A DNA stretch of 64,000 bases from Ancylostoma caninum. Lineage: Eukaryota > Nematoda > Chromadorea > Rhabditida > Ancylostomatidae. The DNA is taken from contig JBAJFG010000549.1 of assembly GCA_037903475.1 (NCBI GenBank), positions 682,001 to 746,000 of the forward strand, read 5' to 3'. This document shows positions 11,546 through 23,075 of this stretch, one piece after another. The notes beneath the pieces are model-generated. The model was given only the letters and a program-made list of their open reading frames with translations, ran no database searches and was not told the DNA's origin. The position numbers and the translations under genes are program-made. Position 1 is the stretch's first letter. Every line of letters starts with the position of its first letter.

Positions 11546-12382
11546 GGCATATCATCATGCTTGAATAAGATAAACATGAACAAATTAACCCAATAGAAGC
11601 AAGAAAAGCACAGGAAAAAGGGGAGGCTCCGAACAGGAGGTCAAATTGTCCGTGTCTTTCTAGTCATGTTTTTCTGTGAGCTTACTAAATCTACATAGAT
11701 GAGCTAAATGTAGATTGCGAAAAATGTCAGCGTGTCTCAACAGAGATTGCAAGGAGCAGTCATTTTCCTCAGTTTCTCGCTTTGATAAGGCTTTATGTTA
11801 TTTGGCGTTGAGGCACGTATATCTGCAAAGGCAACGTGGTAACTGTACTCTAAACACACTTCCAAGGAAGCTAGCATCCTATTCCTGAAAGACGCATTCA
11901 TTCTTCAGCATGGCATTTCCAAGTCATTGCTTCTGTTCTTGCAATTCCACTCGAACGGCTTCCTCATAACGTCTCATTATTGCTTTGATAGGCTTCTCTC
12001 CACCCTGTGAATTTGCCCAACACGCGCTGAAACAGAGATCCTACCTGCAGGCTGTGATTCAAAAATTGGGTATTACTGTGGATGAGAGATGTGCGTCTGA
12101 CCCAGATAACCCCCAGTGATCCAACGGTGCACGTCCATAAAAATTGCTTCCGTCGTTTTGCTACGACCGTTGCATTCAACATTTTATGTTGTATCCGAAA
12201 CAAACATACCCTGAAAAGTGCCCTTGCCCATATGCAAAACTTGTGCAATGCCGTCAGGGAAATGTTCTCTTTCTAACTCCCTGTTAAATTATGTAATGTG
12301 CTTCAGAATTTGTTTAAACCAAGCCAAAATATCTGTTGTATTACATAAAATATCAAATTTTTTGTTATTTTCTTAATCTGCA
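11546..12382. other. Gene-free stretch
   Basis: This region may include the rest of the mariner element (full elements are usually about 1.2-1.3 kb). A lone CACCCTGTG at about 12001-12009 is at the right distance but its inner bases do not match the other terminus. I see no supported gene. Confidence 0.45.
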
Positions 12383-12610
12383 TGCAGTGAGACTCGACAG
12401 AAGTGCGTTTTTGCGGACTCAGCAAACGTGCAGCGCCACCGCGCCTCTCTCTTATAGTTAGTTAGTTTTCTTGATGCTCTACTTCAAGATGAATAACTGT
12501 CAAGGAAACCCTGAATCGATATTTCGGCGGCGATTCCAACGCGATCTTCGCTGCCGCTTCGCACATTAACCGAGACCGCGGAAAACGCACTTCCATCGAC
12601 GCTTGCTGTA
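12383..12610. mobile_element. MITE with long diverged terminal inverted repeats
   Basis: Arms of about 60 bp face each other. The left arm contains GAAGTGCGTTTTTGCGGACTC-like sequence at about 12400-12420, and the right arm contains its inverse at about 12578-12598. The similarity continues outward to TGCAG on the left and CTGTA on the right, and inward through a GTGC..AGCG block. Most differences are transitions, so the element is old. The right end has TA; the left TA appears mutated to TG. Minus-strand frames over 12462-12757 run through it and are not treated as genes. Confidence 0.75.
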
Positions 12611-14423
12611 CGTGGTGTCGCGTTGCTGGTTTATTTGATAACTTATGCACATTTTTGGGCAATTTTTTCTTCTATTCTCACATGTGATGATTTTTGAAAT
12701 GGAAAAACTACGAAAGCCCATCTGTACAGCTTGTATGGCTGTTAGCCAAGAAAGCAACAGGCTCGAAAAAATGTATGATATATGAAACAGGCAATTACTA
12801 AGGAATCAGGGTGCTTGCAAGTAGGGTCTCGAAGCTTGCCAGATCAACTACAATAGGTGGACTACTGCTAACTTTGAACTAATATATTTGGAGTAACTGT
12901 AATCATGAATAATCAGCAATCTAGCTCACCTTTCAGGATTATTGCGAAAACTCCATGTGGCGTTGGGGAATGTCTTTTTAAGAGGACTTCTTAATTTAGT
13001 CCCCAATTTCCACACACATCTTTATGGAACATTATCATTTTAAATTTCTTCCTCCTTTAGCGAAGACCACTAATACTGAAAATCGCGATCATACATGAAT
13101 CATCTCGATGTAATCGTCGTTTTCCTAGTGAAACTATTCTGTACCCTCCCGTTTTCATCGACCCACAAGTGCTTCGACTCTCCTTTGGCGAGTATCGTGA
13201 TTTCTCGCTTCACCCATTACGTAGCCCAGTGAACCACAGAGTCGAGCATCGGTGTGAGTGACGGGCGAGGAATGACGGCTGATACAAGCGGAATGCAATC
13301 CGCCAGGGTTGGAAACACAGTTGGCTTGCGTCGATAGAATGCATTAATCTGCCTGCCACCTAGTGAAAGAACAACTACAATGGAGGCCCATAATCTACCA
13401 ACCATATCAATATACACTGTTACACAACTGGTTGCCGGTACATCTACAGATGTACTGATACTGACTCATGTGACCACAACAGTACGACACATATGATACG
13501 CAGGAGAGCTGCCACTATCTCCTGCCGGCGCTGCACATATGCATGATGGTAACTGTGCTGACTATAACAAACACAACCTTCTCGACCTTTTGGACAAGCC
13601 GACAGCGTGAGCGCCTCTGGGGAGACCTTACTGACATCGAGTTACCTCAGACTTGGAGTTGCTCCTTCCCTGTTTCTCGTGGCCTGTGTACCGTTGAAAT
13701 CGACACTGTGACCATCATCAAACCATCATCCATTGACTGTTGGCAACCGTTCCCCGCGAAAGATTGACGACGAGAGAACTTTCAGCACCGATGCGCCGGC
13801 TATTTATGCGTTTTCGGCGAAGGGGCAGGGCCTAATTTAGAGGAGTTTGGGGACCATGGGCACAGTGACCCGGCGAACGCACAGATTACAGAAAAGAGAT
13901 GGGGCCGGCGGGCTTCTAGAGGCTGCGCGGCTGCGACGCAGTTGACTTGGCAGTATCAGCTAATATCAGCAGATGTTACTATTTGAATCCAGGTTTGATG
14001 AAATTTTCAAGCTTACTATAGTTGTTTTGAAGGTGTTACTGTTTATTTGTAGTGACAGAAGGCACTTTGTTCACACAAAGCCGTTTCTGGTCATCTTTTT
14101 ACCATTACATGTTTCTTGAGTATTTCTCCAAAGATTTGTAACTCTACCTATGTTCCTGTTTTTGCTGCTCGTCTTATACAACGAGGAGACAACCCGGAAC
14201 AAGCAGCAAAAAGGGAAGCAAATTTAGCACAGAACGCTTCAAAAATGGCGCTTACAAAGCAATATTAAAAACGTCCACTAAAACGGTTCCAGACGAATGA
14301 AGACCCCCCTACCACGACAAAGACATGGAAACTCCTTCAATACAACAAGAGAAAACCGTGAAAATTTACCCACCAGCTGCATTCAAGTGTCGGGAGCGCC
14401 TGATATGTACTCTCGACGACACC
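12611..14423. other. Gene-free stretch
   Basis: I see no supported gene. A small hairpin lies at about 14159-14216, where TTTTGCTGCTCGTC faces CAAGCAGCAAAA. The 74-codon plus frame at 13543-13767 lacks recognisable features or splice context. Confidence 0.45.
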
Positions 14424-15141
14424 ATGTATTCCACACCCGGGGCTCCAAATATTTCAAAAAAAAAACTTTTCGCTGAAACTTAGTTCAGTGGAGGGTTATT
14501 TGAGGTGTTGGACATGAATATCGTATCCATTTTGTACCGTAACTCCGTTTGCAGGGTCACACCAGGTGTACGGTAGGTACGGTATCTCACAGAATCTTCT
14601 CAAATTTTGCACTTGGGGGTAATTTCAGGGGCTGATCACGATTATGAACCTCAATCAGACAGAGTCGTACTATCAATTAGCATCAATCTGCCATTTTCTA
14701 AATCGGCAATTTTTTCCAGATTTCTATGGTAATCCCACTTTAGCCACATAAAAGGGGGGGGGGGGTTGGTACAAAATTGCTGGGATCTTTTCAGGTGCTG
14801 AATATCAGCAATTGTGTATCAAATCCCCATTTTTATGTGGCTACAGTAGGATTACTGTAGAAACTTGACAAAAATTGCCGATTTTGGCAAAAAAAGGAAG
14901 ATTGATGCGAATTGATCTTAATTGTGACCAGCGTCTGAAATTACCTCCCTGTGCAAAATTCGAGAGGATTCTGTGAGATACCGTACCTACCTTACACCTA
15001 TCGTAACTCTGCAAAAACGGGATTCTGGTACAAATTGAAAACGATATTCGTGTTCAGCACCTTAAATAATCCTAACATGCAAAGTTTCAATAGAAGAATT
15101 TCGTCAGAAATTTTGGGGCTCTGCATGTGGAATACTGCATT
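14424..15141. mobile_element. 718-bp fold-back element (long inverted repeat)
   Basis: Almost the whole element is an imperfect palindrome. The left arm (about 14424-14757) and right arm (about 14818-15141) match along their length. Examples are GGTAGGTACGGTATCTCACA at about 14573 against the inverse at about 14979, and GTAATTTCAG at about 14618 against the inverse at about 14936. The CCACATAAAA words flank a loop of about 60 bp that holds a run of 12 G. The arms look roughly three-quarters identical, so this is an aged fold-back or MITE-like element. The plus and minus frames at 14951-15344 partly overlap it and are not genes. Confidence 0.87.
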
Positions 15142-16356
15142 CCCGGCGTTGGTCGGCAGCGCCACAGCCGCTCTTGCTCTAAAAGTCTGCTGGCTTCATC
15201 CCTCCTAACGTTTCGGAGAGACTGTACTCCTGTATAGAAATACTTAAAGGAGACTCCACGTGTAGAGGCTCGTAAGCTAAGGTTGCAATGATGAGTGTTG
15301 ATGTCACCAATAAAAGCACCGCAGCTGATGTTGATGGAATTCATGAGAGGTGGATATTCACATCTCAGACATTTGCTGGATTGAAGACGCTATCGTTGAG
15401 GCTCTAATAGCTGAAAGCTTTTTGGCTGCTGTCGGGTCACTATTAAATTGCTGCTCACTTTTTGTACAGTAGCCGAATAGCAACTGAACAGCTGTTCTAA
15501 TGGCACCCCAACCACGCCCATTCCAGCAGTTGCAGCCTCAATGACAGGGGGTTTCAATTCGACCAATGCCCGAGATGTATATGTACACTTTGAACAGCAA
15601 TAGGATTAGAAGCTCACCCTCCGGAACATCACCAATAGCTCACCTTGGCGATGATACTGTAGCATTGACACCAATTCTACTGGAGAATCCACGGTAAAGG
15701 TGCTTTTGTCACATTTCGAGGATGAAACCCGATTTTCTCTAATTCTTACAGCAGTTTATCAGAGCAAAACCAGATACATTACGTGTCCCGGGGTTTAAAA
15801 TAAGTGATTTCAATTATTCGGTTGGCCAGAAAGTCCTGCGACACACTTACTACATTCAAATCAAAACGAAATCCTCTACTAAATTAGACCTTTACGATAA
15901 TTTAAAGTATGCTGTCTATGTGCAACCATTGCCCATCCAATGAGCAGTTCTGCGTTTGCATTATGTCTTAGTGCAGGTGGCTGCACATCATAGAATTTCG
16001 ACCTTTTATTTTTGAGTTAACCTTTGTTGTCGAGGTCCATAGCGCTGAAATGATTCTCAAAGGCCCAAAAGGCATGGCGACCAAACGTGGGCAAGCATAA
16101 CAACTATACTGGACTAACCAGAATTCTCCAGCAGGAGTCCTGCATTTTCTGCCGGCCTTAGATTAGACATAGCACATCACTGTGGTGCCACAATTCAGAA
16201 ACTGTGTAACGTCCTCCTTGTTAGGAGGGTTTGCTTTGAAAACGAATTAAAGCGCTCCTTGGCGAACAGTCATGATTTGCATGGTTGACCTGCAGGATCC
16301 AACATTCCTCTTCTGTGAAAGCATATTTCAGGAAGTCCTCTGTCTCAGGAAATAGG
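15142..16356. other. Gene-free stretch; possible solo transposon end
   Basis: No exon is supported. At about 15829 the phrase CGGTTGGCCAGAAAGTCCTG resembles the end of some mariner elements, but no inverted partner was found nearby. A palindromic GAACAGCTGTTC lies at about 15487-15498. Confidence 0.4.
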
Positions 16357-16535
16357 ACCGGGTGACTCAAGAGGATTTTTAGTCGTATTGCGTCACCCGA
16401 GAGACCAAATTTTAGTCCGACCGGGTCAGCCGAGAAACCTTTTTGTGCCCGCGCCGCAATACCAGGCGGACCCGAGGGCTTTTAATGAAGCACTGGGTGA
16501 TCCGAGGGAATTTCGTTGAATCACCACTCGAACCT
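16357..16535. repeat. Degenerate CCGGGTGA/CCGAG minisatellite
   Basis: Six related phrases of the type ACCGGGTGAYYCGAG start near 16357, 16391, 16420, 16461, 16492 and 16520, with spacings of 29 to 41 bases. Each pairs a GGGT or CACC half with a CCGAG half. The period varies and mutation is heavy. Nothing suggests coding. Confidence 0.55.
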
Positions 16536-17701
16536 AGAAAATCAGCTTTCAGCTAAATTTTTCCTAAGGTAACTGTGGTACCCTATAATTGTAAATATAA
16601 ACTGTCGCAGAACTTCCAACCAGCCCAAGGTTAAGTGACTGAAGAGTAGCAGTGAGGATGAATTTCTTTTATGTCTTGCTTTCCAGACTATGCCATAAAT
16701 AGGGTGAAACAAAAAACTGTACGCGGAAAAGGCATTTATTTGTAATTTGTAGCATAGTTATAGGATCCATGTTTACGAGGTCATGTTTAACAAGGCAACC
16801 CTTCACCTTGGGATAGCCCCTATCAGCTCCAAAACAGACCCCAAGATGCTGAGGGAAGTCCAAAATTTCTGAAAGCGCTCGCCCAATTTATCGAAGTTCT
16901 GGAGAGGTTGTGAACAAGCCCTGGTCTCAGGTATCACTAAAGGCTATTGATCCTATTGACTGAAACCCAAATAAGGCGTTGATAAGTCAATGAAACCAAT
17001 AAGGCCCAAAATATATTTTTGGCTGAGTCCTGAATCAGACCTTGACGTATGAGCCGGAGCACTGTTCCGGTGAAACGTTGTTGAAGGACACCTCAACTGA
17101 GTTCAACTTCGAGGCAAAACAATTTTCTTCAGAGGGGAAACGAGCGTTGCTACTGTGTTTTTGGCCGACTGCGTACTTCTCATTACAACGTAAGACACGT
17201 ATGTAACCATTTCTACCTATGGTAGTGGCATGATTTTTGACGCCCCTGCCGATATGCTTTGATAGGAGACACTTTACTGCACATCTCCCTGCTCTCGACG
17301 CGCAAAGACAGCTACCGCAAATCCCTCTACTCTTCCCCATCTCACAGCTTTCGTAGAAGAGCTCATATAGCCGCGACTTATCAGAAGATATGCCTCTCGG
17401 CGATGATTGAGACTTCTCGTGTTTTCACGCGCTGATCCATCGGAAAGCCGGATTAAACCAGTTAATATCCAAAAGTTAATAAATGGGGATTACGATTGAA
17501 TTGAGGTTTCTTTTTGCGTTGCAATTCATTCGCCGGCGTCGTTTCGACGACAACAACGCCTCGATTACGGTAGCATTGAGCGAATGTTATACTGTGAGTC
17601 TGTTTTTCAAGGATACTGTACTTCTTCAGGCTGTGCGGCAGTGCTTTTTTTTTCGCTAACCATTGCAATGTCTCTCGCTTTGCAGTGGACTTATAGACCT
17701 G
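16536..17701. other. No supported gene; weak minus-strand frames
   Basis: A minus-strand frame at about 16669-16890 contains LGVCFGADRGYPKVKGCL. This faintly recalls a GGDKGG-type motif found in proteins of repetitive elements, but the match is too short to rely on. A Cys-containing minus frame of 101 codons at 17035-17340 has no recognised domain. GATTACGGTAGC, the recurrent word, lies at 17563-17574. Confidence 0.35.
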
Positions 17702-17800
17702 AGGGCGTTTTACAGCCAGTGCGTGCGTGCGTCATATGTGCGATTACATGGCATAGACACACTACCGACGCAGGTGCCTGCATCCAACCTTAATTGCCCT
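17702..17800. mobile_element. Short MITE, family D, copy 1
   Basis: This 99-bp sequence starts AGGGCGTTTTACAGCCAGTG followed by GCGTGCGTGCGTC, and ends CCTGCATCCAACCTTAATTGCCCT. When inverted the end resembles the start (AGGGCAATT...GGATGCAGG). The same end sequences flank the larger element at 35771-36006. Internally deleted copy of one family is the simplest reading. It has no coding capacity. Confidence 0.6.
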
Positions 17801-20677
17801 TCAAAACCACCTCCAAAAAACTTTCAGTTGATGTGGGCGGGGTTGGATGACGGCATATGATGCGTGCGTTACAATTTACGAGTTTTCGTTGCGATCGCAT
17901 ACAGTTTCTAGCTATTTCCAGAGCTTTCGAGTGCAATCACTAGAAGACGGGAATATGAGTCTGAGGTTTTATTCCAAGACTTCATTAGGAGTTTGAACAG
18001 GAGCAAAAGCCCATATTTTTGTTTAACATTTCCAAATCTTGGACGAAATATGGGAAATATATGGTTAAAATGTGTAGATAGAATTGTGAAGAGTCCGTAA
18101 CCTCGCACATCTGTTTCTGCCCACCAGTTTCTCAACAGTCGCCAGCGATTTTTTTTAGAAGTACGATACAGCAAATAACAGTCACAGTTAACAAGCCTTA
18201 GGTATGTCATAACTCCCCTAAAAATAAAAAGCCAAGTCCATATTTGGAATCCCCAGCCACATTCAAGTCAAATAAGATACAAAACTGATCATTTTATCAT
18301 TTCAAGGCGTTTTCCCCTTGGAAAATGGGAAACTTTCATAATTCACCGCCATGAAGATAAAACTGAAAAAAGAAATCCCGAAAAGATTTCAAAAATTTCA
18401 CTGCAAATTTCTAACTGTCTTGCTTCAACTCTTCCTTTAACCATCCTGTTCAGAAGTTTCGGATCAAGAAAAGTCCTCGTGGAAGAATTATACAAATTTC
18501 TAACTAACAAATGTTTATGCCCTTGCAATCCTTTAACTTTCCCCGGCAACTTTTCTAGTTTCACGTTCCTATCGGTGATTATAAATTTTTCCAATTTTAC
18601 AAAGGAAAAACTCCTTTATGTGACACCATAACGAGAGTCTCCCCTTATTTTACTGGAATTTAGCTGGGGATCAAATATATGCTTGAATTTTCGAAATTTT
18701 CATTTTTGAGGGAGGTATGACGTGCCAACGGTTGGTTAGGGATTAATCCATCGCGACGGATTAATTTTTTGTGACCCGTCTTTTCCCAAGAGCAATAAGC
18801 AAGCAGGCCTTTTAGTAATATTTTCGCGATGACTAAACAGTTATTGCTTGGTAAACGGTAAATTACTACGAAAAGAACGGGAGCGGTGAATGACATCATT
18901 TCAAAATCACAGACCCAACGAGTAATTGCATTTTTGTTTGATTATCAGCTGAGTAAATAATTTTTGCCAGGTTGTCTCGGTTCGATGTCGTCATTTTAAG
19001 TCACACACTGTTCAGTTCCCTCCATTCCTTGGCAGCTATCCAGAACATTCATCAATCCTTTTCTTACAGTGGAGAACTCCCTTTTCTTAGTTCTTGGACA
19101 ACCAGCCCTTGCACAGCTCTAGAGCCTATCTGATTAGGTTTCATCTCCAAGTTCCACCACGCTCCAATCGAACTCCAACATGCTCTTCCGTGAAACGCGA
19201 TCATTTTTGGCTCGCCGTCAAATTCGATCACGTGACTGGCGAAACATTTGATTTCCTAGCTGCTTGTCATATAAAATTCAATCAGAATCGAAGCGCATGA
19301 ACAAAATTGGTCTACGAACGAGCGTGTTTGGTCGAGTTTGAAGGGGATTCGGACTATCCTTGTCTGTTTTTTTTTTTTGCTAATATAGGCAGGCAGCTTT
19401 CCCACATGGGGAAAATGGCGTGATTAATGGTGGATTATTTCACTTTTTTCGTTATTTTTGCTGTTCCGCTATCGCTTCTACCACAAAGTGGAGCGAAGGA
19501 AAACCGAATAATCGAGTGAATTTAGTATTCGAGCAAGTGATCCGTGCTTGTCTTTTCACCTTGGTTGCAGTGATACACTGCACCCTCCTTTTCGAATAAT
19601 CAGACTTTTGGACGAATTGAGTATTTGGAGTTTAATTATATCTAATTCATAGTTCACTAGTAACTATAGCCTCAATCAGAATGGCTATCGGGGCCGACAG
19701 CTACTTTCTATCAGCGAGCGGTAAAAATGGGGTAGGCTTTTTGGGTAAAATATTACCAAAGTTAGCTGTGTCTGATATTTGTACCTGCACAGACTCGTAT
19801 GAGAATCTATTCAAAATGGCTGCTTCAAAGTGCTTCCAAAGAAAGAAAAAATACTTTGGAGAACTCATTCCTTCTGTTTTGAGCATCATTTCTGAAGTTT
19901 TTAAATACTCGTACCAGATAAATTCGCGAGAAAGTCCTGTCCAGAATTTTGATCTTCTTTCCATGGTGGCTTCATTAAGCAGCTTGTTTAACTACTGACT
20001 CCGCATGATCAGCATAGCGAGCAGTGCTCCTGTGCTGACTAATGGGGTTCTCGGTTTGGAGCAACTCGGCATCCAATCAATTCGGCACTATCAATTCCAA
20101 AAAGTTGTTTCTGCTGCGAAGGAGCTCAAAGGCAGAGTTTCACCCCATTTTGACCCCGAGTCATTCACAGATTTTAGTGGAACCAGCTCGACGCGCTGAT
20201 TCCACTAAGTTGCATGAAATGTCTCCAAATGATCAAGAAATCTTCTCACGGCGGCTCAACCGATTGTGCTTTGTGTCAGTTGTCCATGCTTACTGTATGT
20301 TGCGAACCCTTGTTACCATATAAAAAAAACCACGTCGTAACTACAGCGTGTTTGAGGTGAGGCGGCGGTCGTCTTCCACAAGCGTAGAGGCAATTGAAAC
20401 GCCCGGCAAAAAATCCTTAAAAACATACGTTTCCGATGGTTTTGAAACATCTAGAAACCATAGTTCTGGTCACCTTATGCAGGTTCTATTAGGTGTTCAC
20501 GAAAGTCCTTGGGCTTTTTTCACTTGCGATTTTTTCCGCCCCATTGCCGTTCTACCCTAAAGTGCTCTACACCGTAGAAAATCGCATTTCTTCCCCTACG
20601 ATCCTATCATCACTCGGTTCCACAGATTCATTGAATTATTTAATTTTAAGGCTTAGGAAGCCATCTCTTCCTTGTAT
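17801..20677. other. Gene-free stretch
   Basis: There are several 60-105-codon frames on both strands (for example around 18343-18594 minus and 19681-19998 plus) but no splice-consistent model and no recognised domain. It contains the 24-bp palindrome at 18742-18765. At about 20490 the phrase TTAGGTGTTCACGAAAGTCC resembles a solo transposon end without a partner. Confidence 0.4.
18742..18765. repeat. 24-bp near-perfect palindrome
   Basis: ATTAATCC at 18742-18749 faces GGATTAAT at 18758-18765 around TCGCGA, with one mismatched pair (A18750/C18757). It is compact and symmetric, so it could be a protein-binding site or a chance palindrome. Confidence 0.7.
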
Positions 20678-21099
20678 TCAATAGGGGCCAGAAAGCACCC
20701 GATACTGTTTGAACGTATAAGCTCTGTAGCGTATAAACGCGGAAGAATATGAATGGAACTGTTGCAGGACCAGTTTGGCGATGCTGGCAAGAGCAGGATC
20801 CAGCGTTGTCATCTGGTAAGATGTATAGACCGAAGTGTGATTGCCATCAAGACCATACGATTCCTCTGAAGCAACCTCCCGGGGTCTTCTTGATAGAAGT
20901 CTGTTTGGTCGAACTGATTGGTGTCATTGAGACCAAAAATGTCTTCTTTGAGCTGAGACAAGCGCTGATAACCAGTCATTTCAAGCAGCATCTCTCTCTT
21001 ACTTAGCACAGGTCGACTGACCAGTTTTGATGGTCTTTCGAGCTTCAGCTGAATGCCAGGATAGGTAGCTTTCGGTTGTGATGTTTTTCGTTGACTCAT
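20678..21099 (-). CDS. Candidate two-exon small protein gene, function unknown
   Basis: The model is the complement of exons 21003-21099 and 20678-20865, giving 94 codons plus TGA. The start is ATG at 21097-21099. Exon 1 begins MSQRKTSQPKATYPG and ends after the first base of a codon at a GTAAGA donor. The 137-base intron ends in TTGCTTCAG. Exon 2 resumes in frame with KESYGLDGNHTSVYTSYQ, continues with TLDPALASIAKLVLQQ, and closes with YRVLSGPY. Exon 2 is open for 61 codons in a frame different from exon 1, so the intron phase must be right, and it is. The basic Ser/Lys N-terminus resembles no signal peptide, and no domain is recognised. Cautions: the exon-1 frame also reads on through the intron, a second acceptor-like TTCAG lies inside exon 1, and the plus strand has its own TTGCAG...GTAAGA pair opposite exon 2. 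Confidence 0.42.
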
Positions 21100-21196
21100 T
21101 GCTCCACATCGCACGTTTGAAACTCAGGGAAACCGTCATTTCATGAGAATTGTTCACACCAATCTTGTAGTATCTAAGAGAAAACAAATAGTTGGA

Positions 21197-21264
21197 GAAA
21201 AGAACGAAATTTCGCGCAGACTTTGCCTTCGAAGGCAAAGTCCGGGCAAAATTTCGTTCTTTTC
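21197..21264. repeat. 68-bp palindrome
   Basis: Two arms of about 33 bases meet at TTCGAA with essentially no loop. The left arm starts GAAAAGAACGAAATTT and ends CAGACTTTGCC; the right arm is its inverse with only a few mismatches near the middle of each arm. It would extrude as a long cruciform or form a hairpin RNA. It lies about 100 bp upstream of the candidate start codon at 21099, so an RNA or regulatory role is possible but unproven. Confidence 0.88.
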
Positions 21265-22200
21265 CGGATATCCACTGAGGTCGTCGCCCATGGCCATGCT
21301 CCTAATGAAAACAACAGAAAAATTCCCGAAAAAGCCCAATAGCTCACGGTTTGCGTCGACAGGTTCGGATACGGTGTTTTCTTGAGCCCGTGCTTCCAAA
21401 TAGCGCTATACCTCGCGCATCACGCTGTCTTCTGCGGCGTCGTAGGACAAAATTCACTTCAGGAAGTGTTGATTGAGGTGTATGTACCCTTGCGGATCGC
21501 GTCTACCGTTGTTCATTTTGCACGCGCGCAGCTTCGTCGGCTGGAGCATGTTTTCCCATGGTTACCGTAATCCTCAATCCTCATCCCTTGATATAGCTTA
21601 TAGCGAGCTCTCAATCATGGAATGCATGCTACGCAGATGGTTTGGATTCCAAAGAAGGAAGAACCTGGATGGGTAACATTTTAACCGAACCTTGCCTTTG
21701 AGTGGAAGATCAATTAGGGACAGGGAAAGGCCTGAGATTAGGGGATGCAGAGTAACGCAGCCCCGCTTGTTGTTTCAGGCTTCTTCATCGGAAAAAGTGG
21801 GAAAATTACAGTGAAAAAAGGTTGAAGTAGTGCAGGGTTTCCCGCCCAAGACCTTTCTCCTTGTCCGCCTATGAAGATTCTGAACCTGACCGCGATGACA
21901 GCCTTGATTGTTCTGCCTAGCGGAAGCTATTTAAACTGCAGCATTCCTCCCCCAAAATGACGCGGAACCGTAAAGACGTCGTTGTTTGGAATATCTCACT
22001 TCTCCAGATTCGATTTAAGAGAGGTAGCGGTTGTGGAATATATAAGATTAGTCCTAGATCCTGTCGGTGATGTTGCCGGCTCCAGCACTCGCCGAGATGC
22101 TTTGCAGCAACTTGAAATATGAGATAAGGCAAAAAATATGTACCTATAAAAATATGAAGCTTGGCTAAGCAAGTAGTTCCATGTCTTGGCTTATATGTCT
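21265..22200. other. Gene-free stretch
   Basis: I see no supported exon. TTACCGTAATCC, a one-base variant of the recurrent word, lies at 21562-21573. Confidence 0.45.
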
Positions 22201-23075
22201 TAGGTTGATGCAAAAGTTTTGTCGGTTTTTTTTCAAAGCCCTATAATTTTTCCTATAAGTCGTATAACAACTAGATGTGGTAATGGAACTGTAGAGCGAG
22301 TCCTGCACTTCTTTACAATAGGTTCAATGGGTGTCCGTGTCCACTGCAGTCAGAAGGCAGGAAGTATTTGAAAATTCATAGATACCATATCCATATTCAT
22401 ATCCAACTTTTAATTTCTGGCCGTGATTTTCCATTGAGACCACAACCAATTTGCTCCGAAACACCTTTCTTCATTTAACCTAGAGAGCCTTATCAGTTCC
22501 ACTGCAGAGCTCCGGCTTGAAGGTTTCCGCTTTGGAGAAACACAGACAAGCACTTTTTGAAGCATTTTCTTTGCGTTTTCTGGAATTCTTCTGGGCTATC
22601 CAATCCGTGCTGCCAAATCGAAGCAGTACACTAGTCATTATCCATAGCTGTTATCTGGCCCAAAAAGACGAAGATTCCTCAGTAGAGAAACGCTTAAAAT
22701 GCACGATGGTTCATTTTCCTTACGGCCAAATTTGCCAAAATTCGCTCCCAGGACCTGCTTTAAAATCCACTTATATAGCTGGCAAACGCTCCACAGCCCA
22801 TCATACTCTTTAGGAATTTTGCTTATGAGTGCCACATTTCCCAGCTTCTGAAGCTCTTTCTACCTAGAAAAAAGATAGCCAAACATGTCAGCTCGAAAAT
22901 GGCAATCTCCGATTTCATCGCTTCGCAACTTTTCGAATTGTGAACTCATGGCACCAATGTGGTGCTCTCAGAATAGGTAGTAGTCTCTAATAACCAGAGA
23001 AATTATATCGCTTGTCAAGGCTGTAGTTCGGTAAAATTGTGGAAAGAAAGACGGAAAACTTTTGCACCAACCTTA
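22201..23075. mobile_element. Mariner-like element defined by terminal repeats
   Basis: The left end reads TAGGTTGATGCAAAAGTTTT (22201) and the right end, read inward, TAAGGTTGGTGCAAAAGTTT (to about 23075). The GGTTGxTGCAAAAG core is typical of mariner-family termini. The 875-bp interior is shorter than the usual 1.3 kb, and I could not recognise a transposase in any frame, so it is an internally deleted or heavily decayed copy. The 98-codon plus frame at 22517-22813 and the minus frame at 22638-22835 lie inside and have no supported function. Confidence 0.72.

Noticed and set aside
11997..12010. CACCCTGTG as a possible second end of the mariner element
   Set aside because: The distance fits a 1.26-kb element, but the bases inside it do not match the terminus at 10747.
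12784..12791. Minus-strand CTGTTTCA, resembling the upstream motif of Caenorhabditis 21U-RNA (piRNA) loci
   Set aside because: One or two exact 8-mers are expected by chance in 64 kb, and there is no cluster.
16669..16890. Minus-strand frame with VCFGADRG as a remnant of a GGDKGG-type repetitive protein
   Set aside because: The similarity covers too few residues to support a call without a database search.
20765..20865. Plus-strand exon between TTGCAG and GTAAGA, reading ...SVIAIKTIRFL, superficially kinase-like
   Set aside because: The kinase resemblance is a few residues, the frame stops soon after, and the opposite-strand model explains more sequence.
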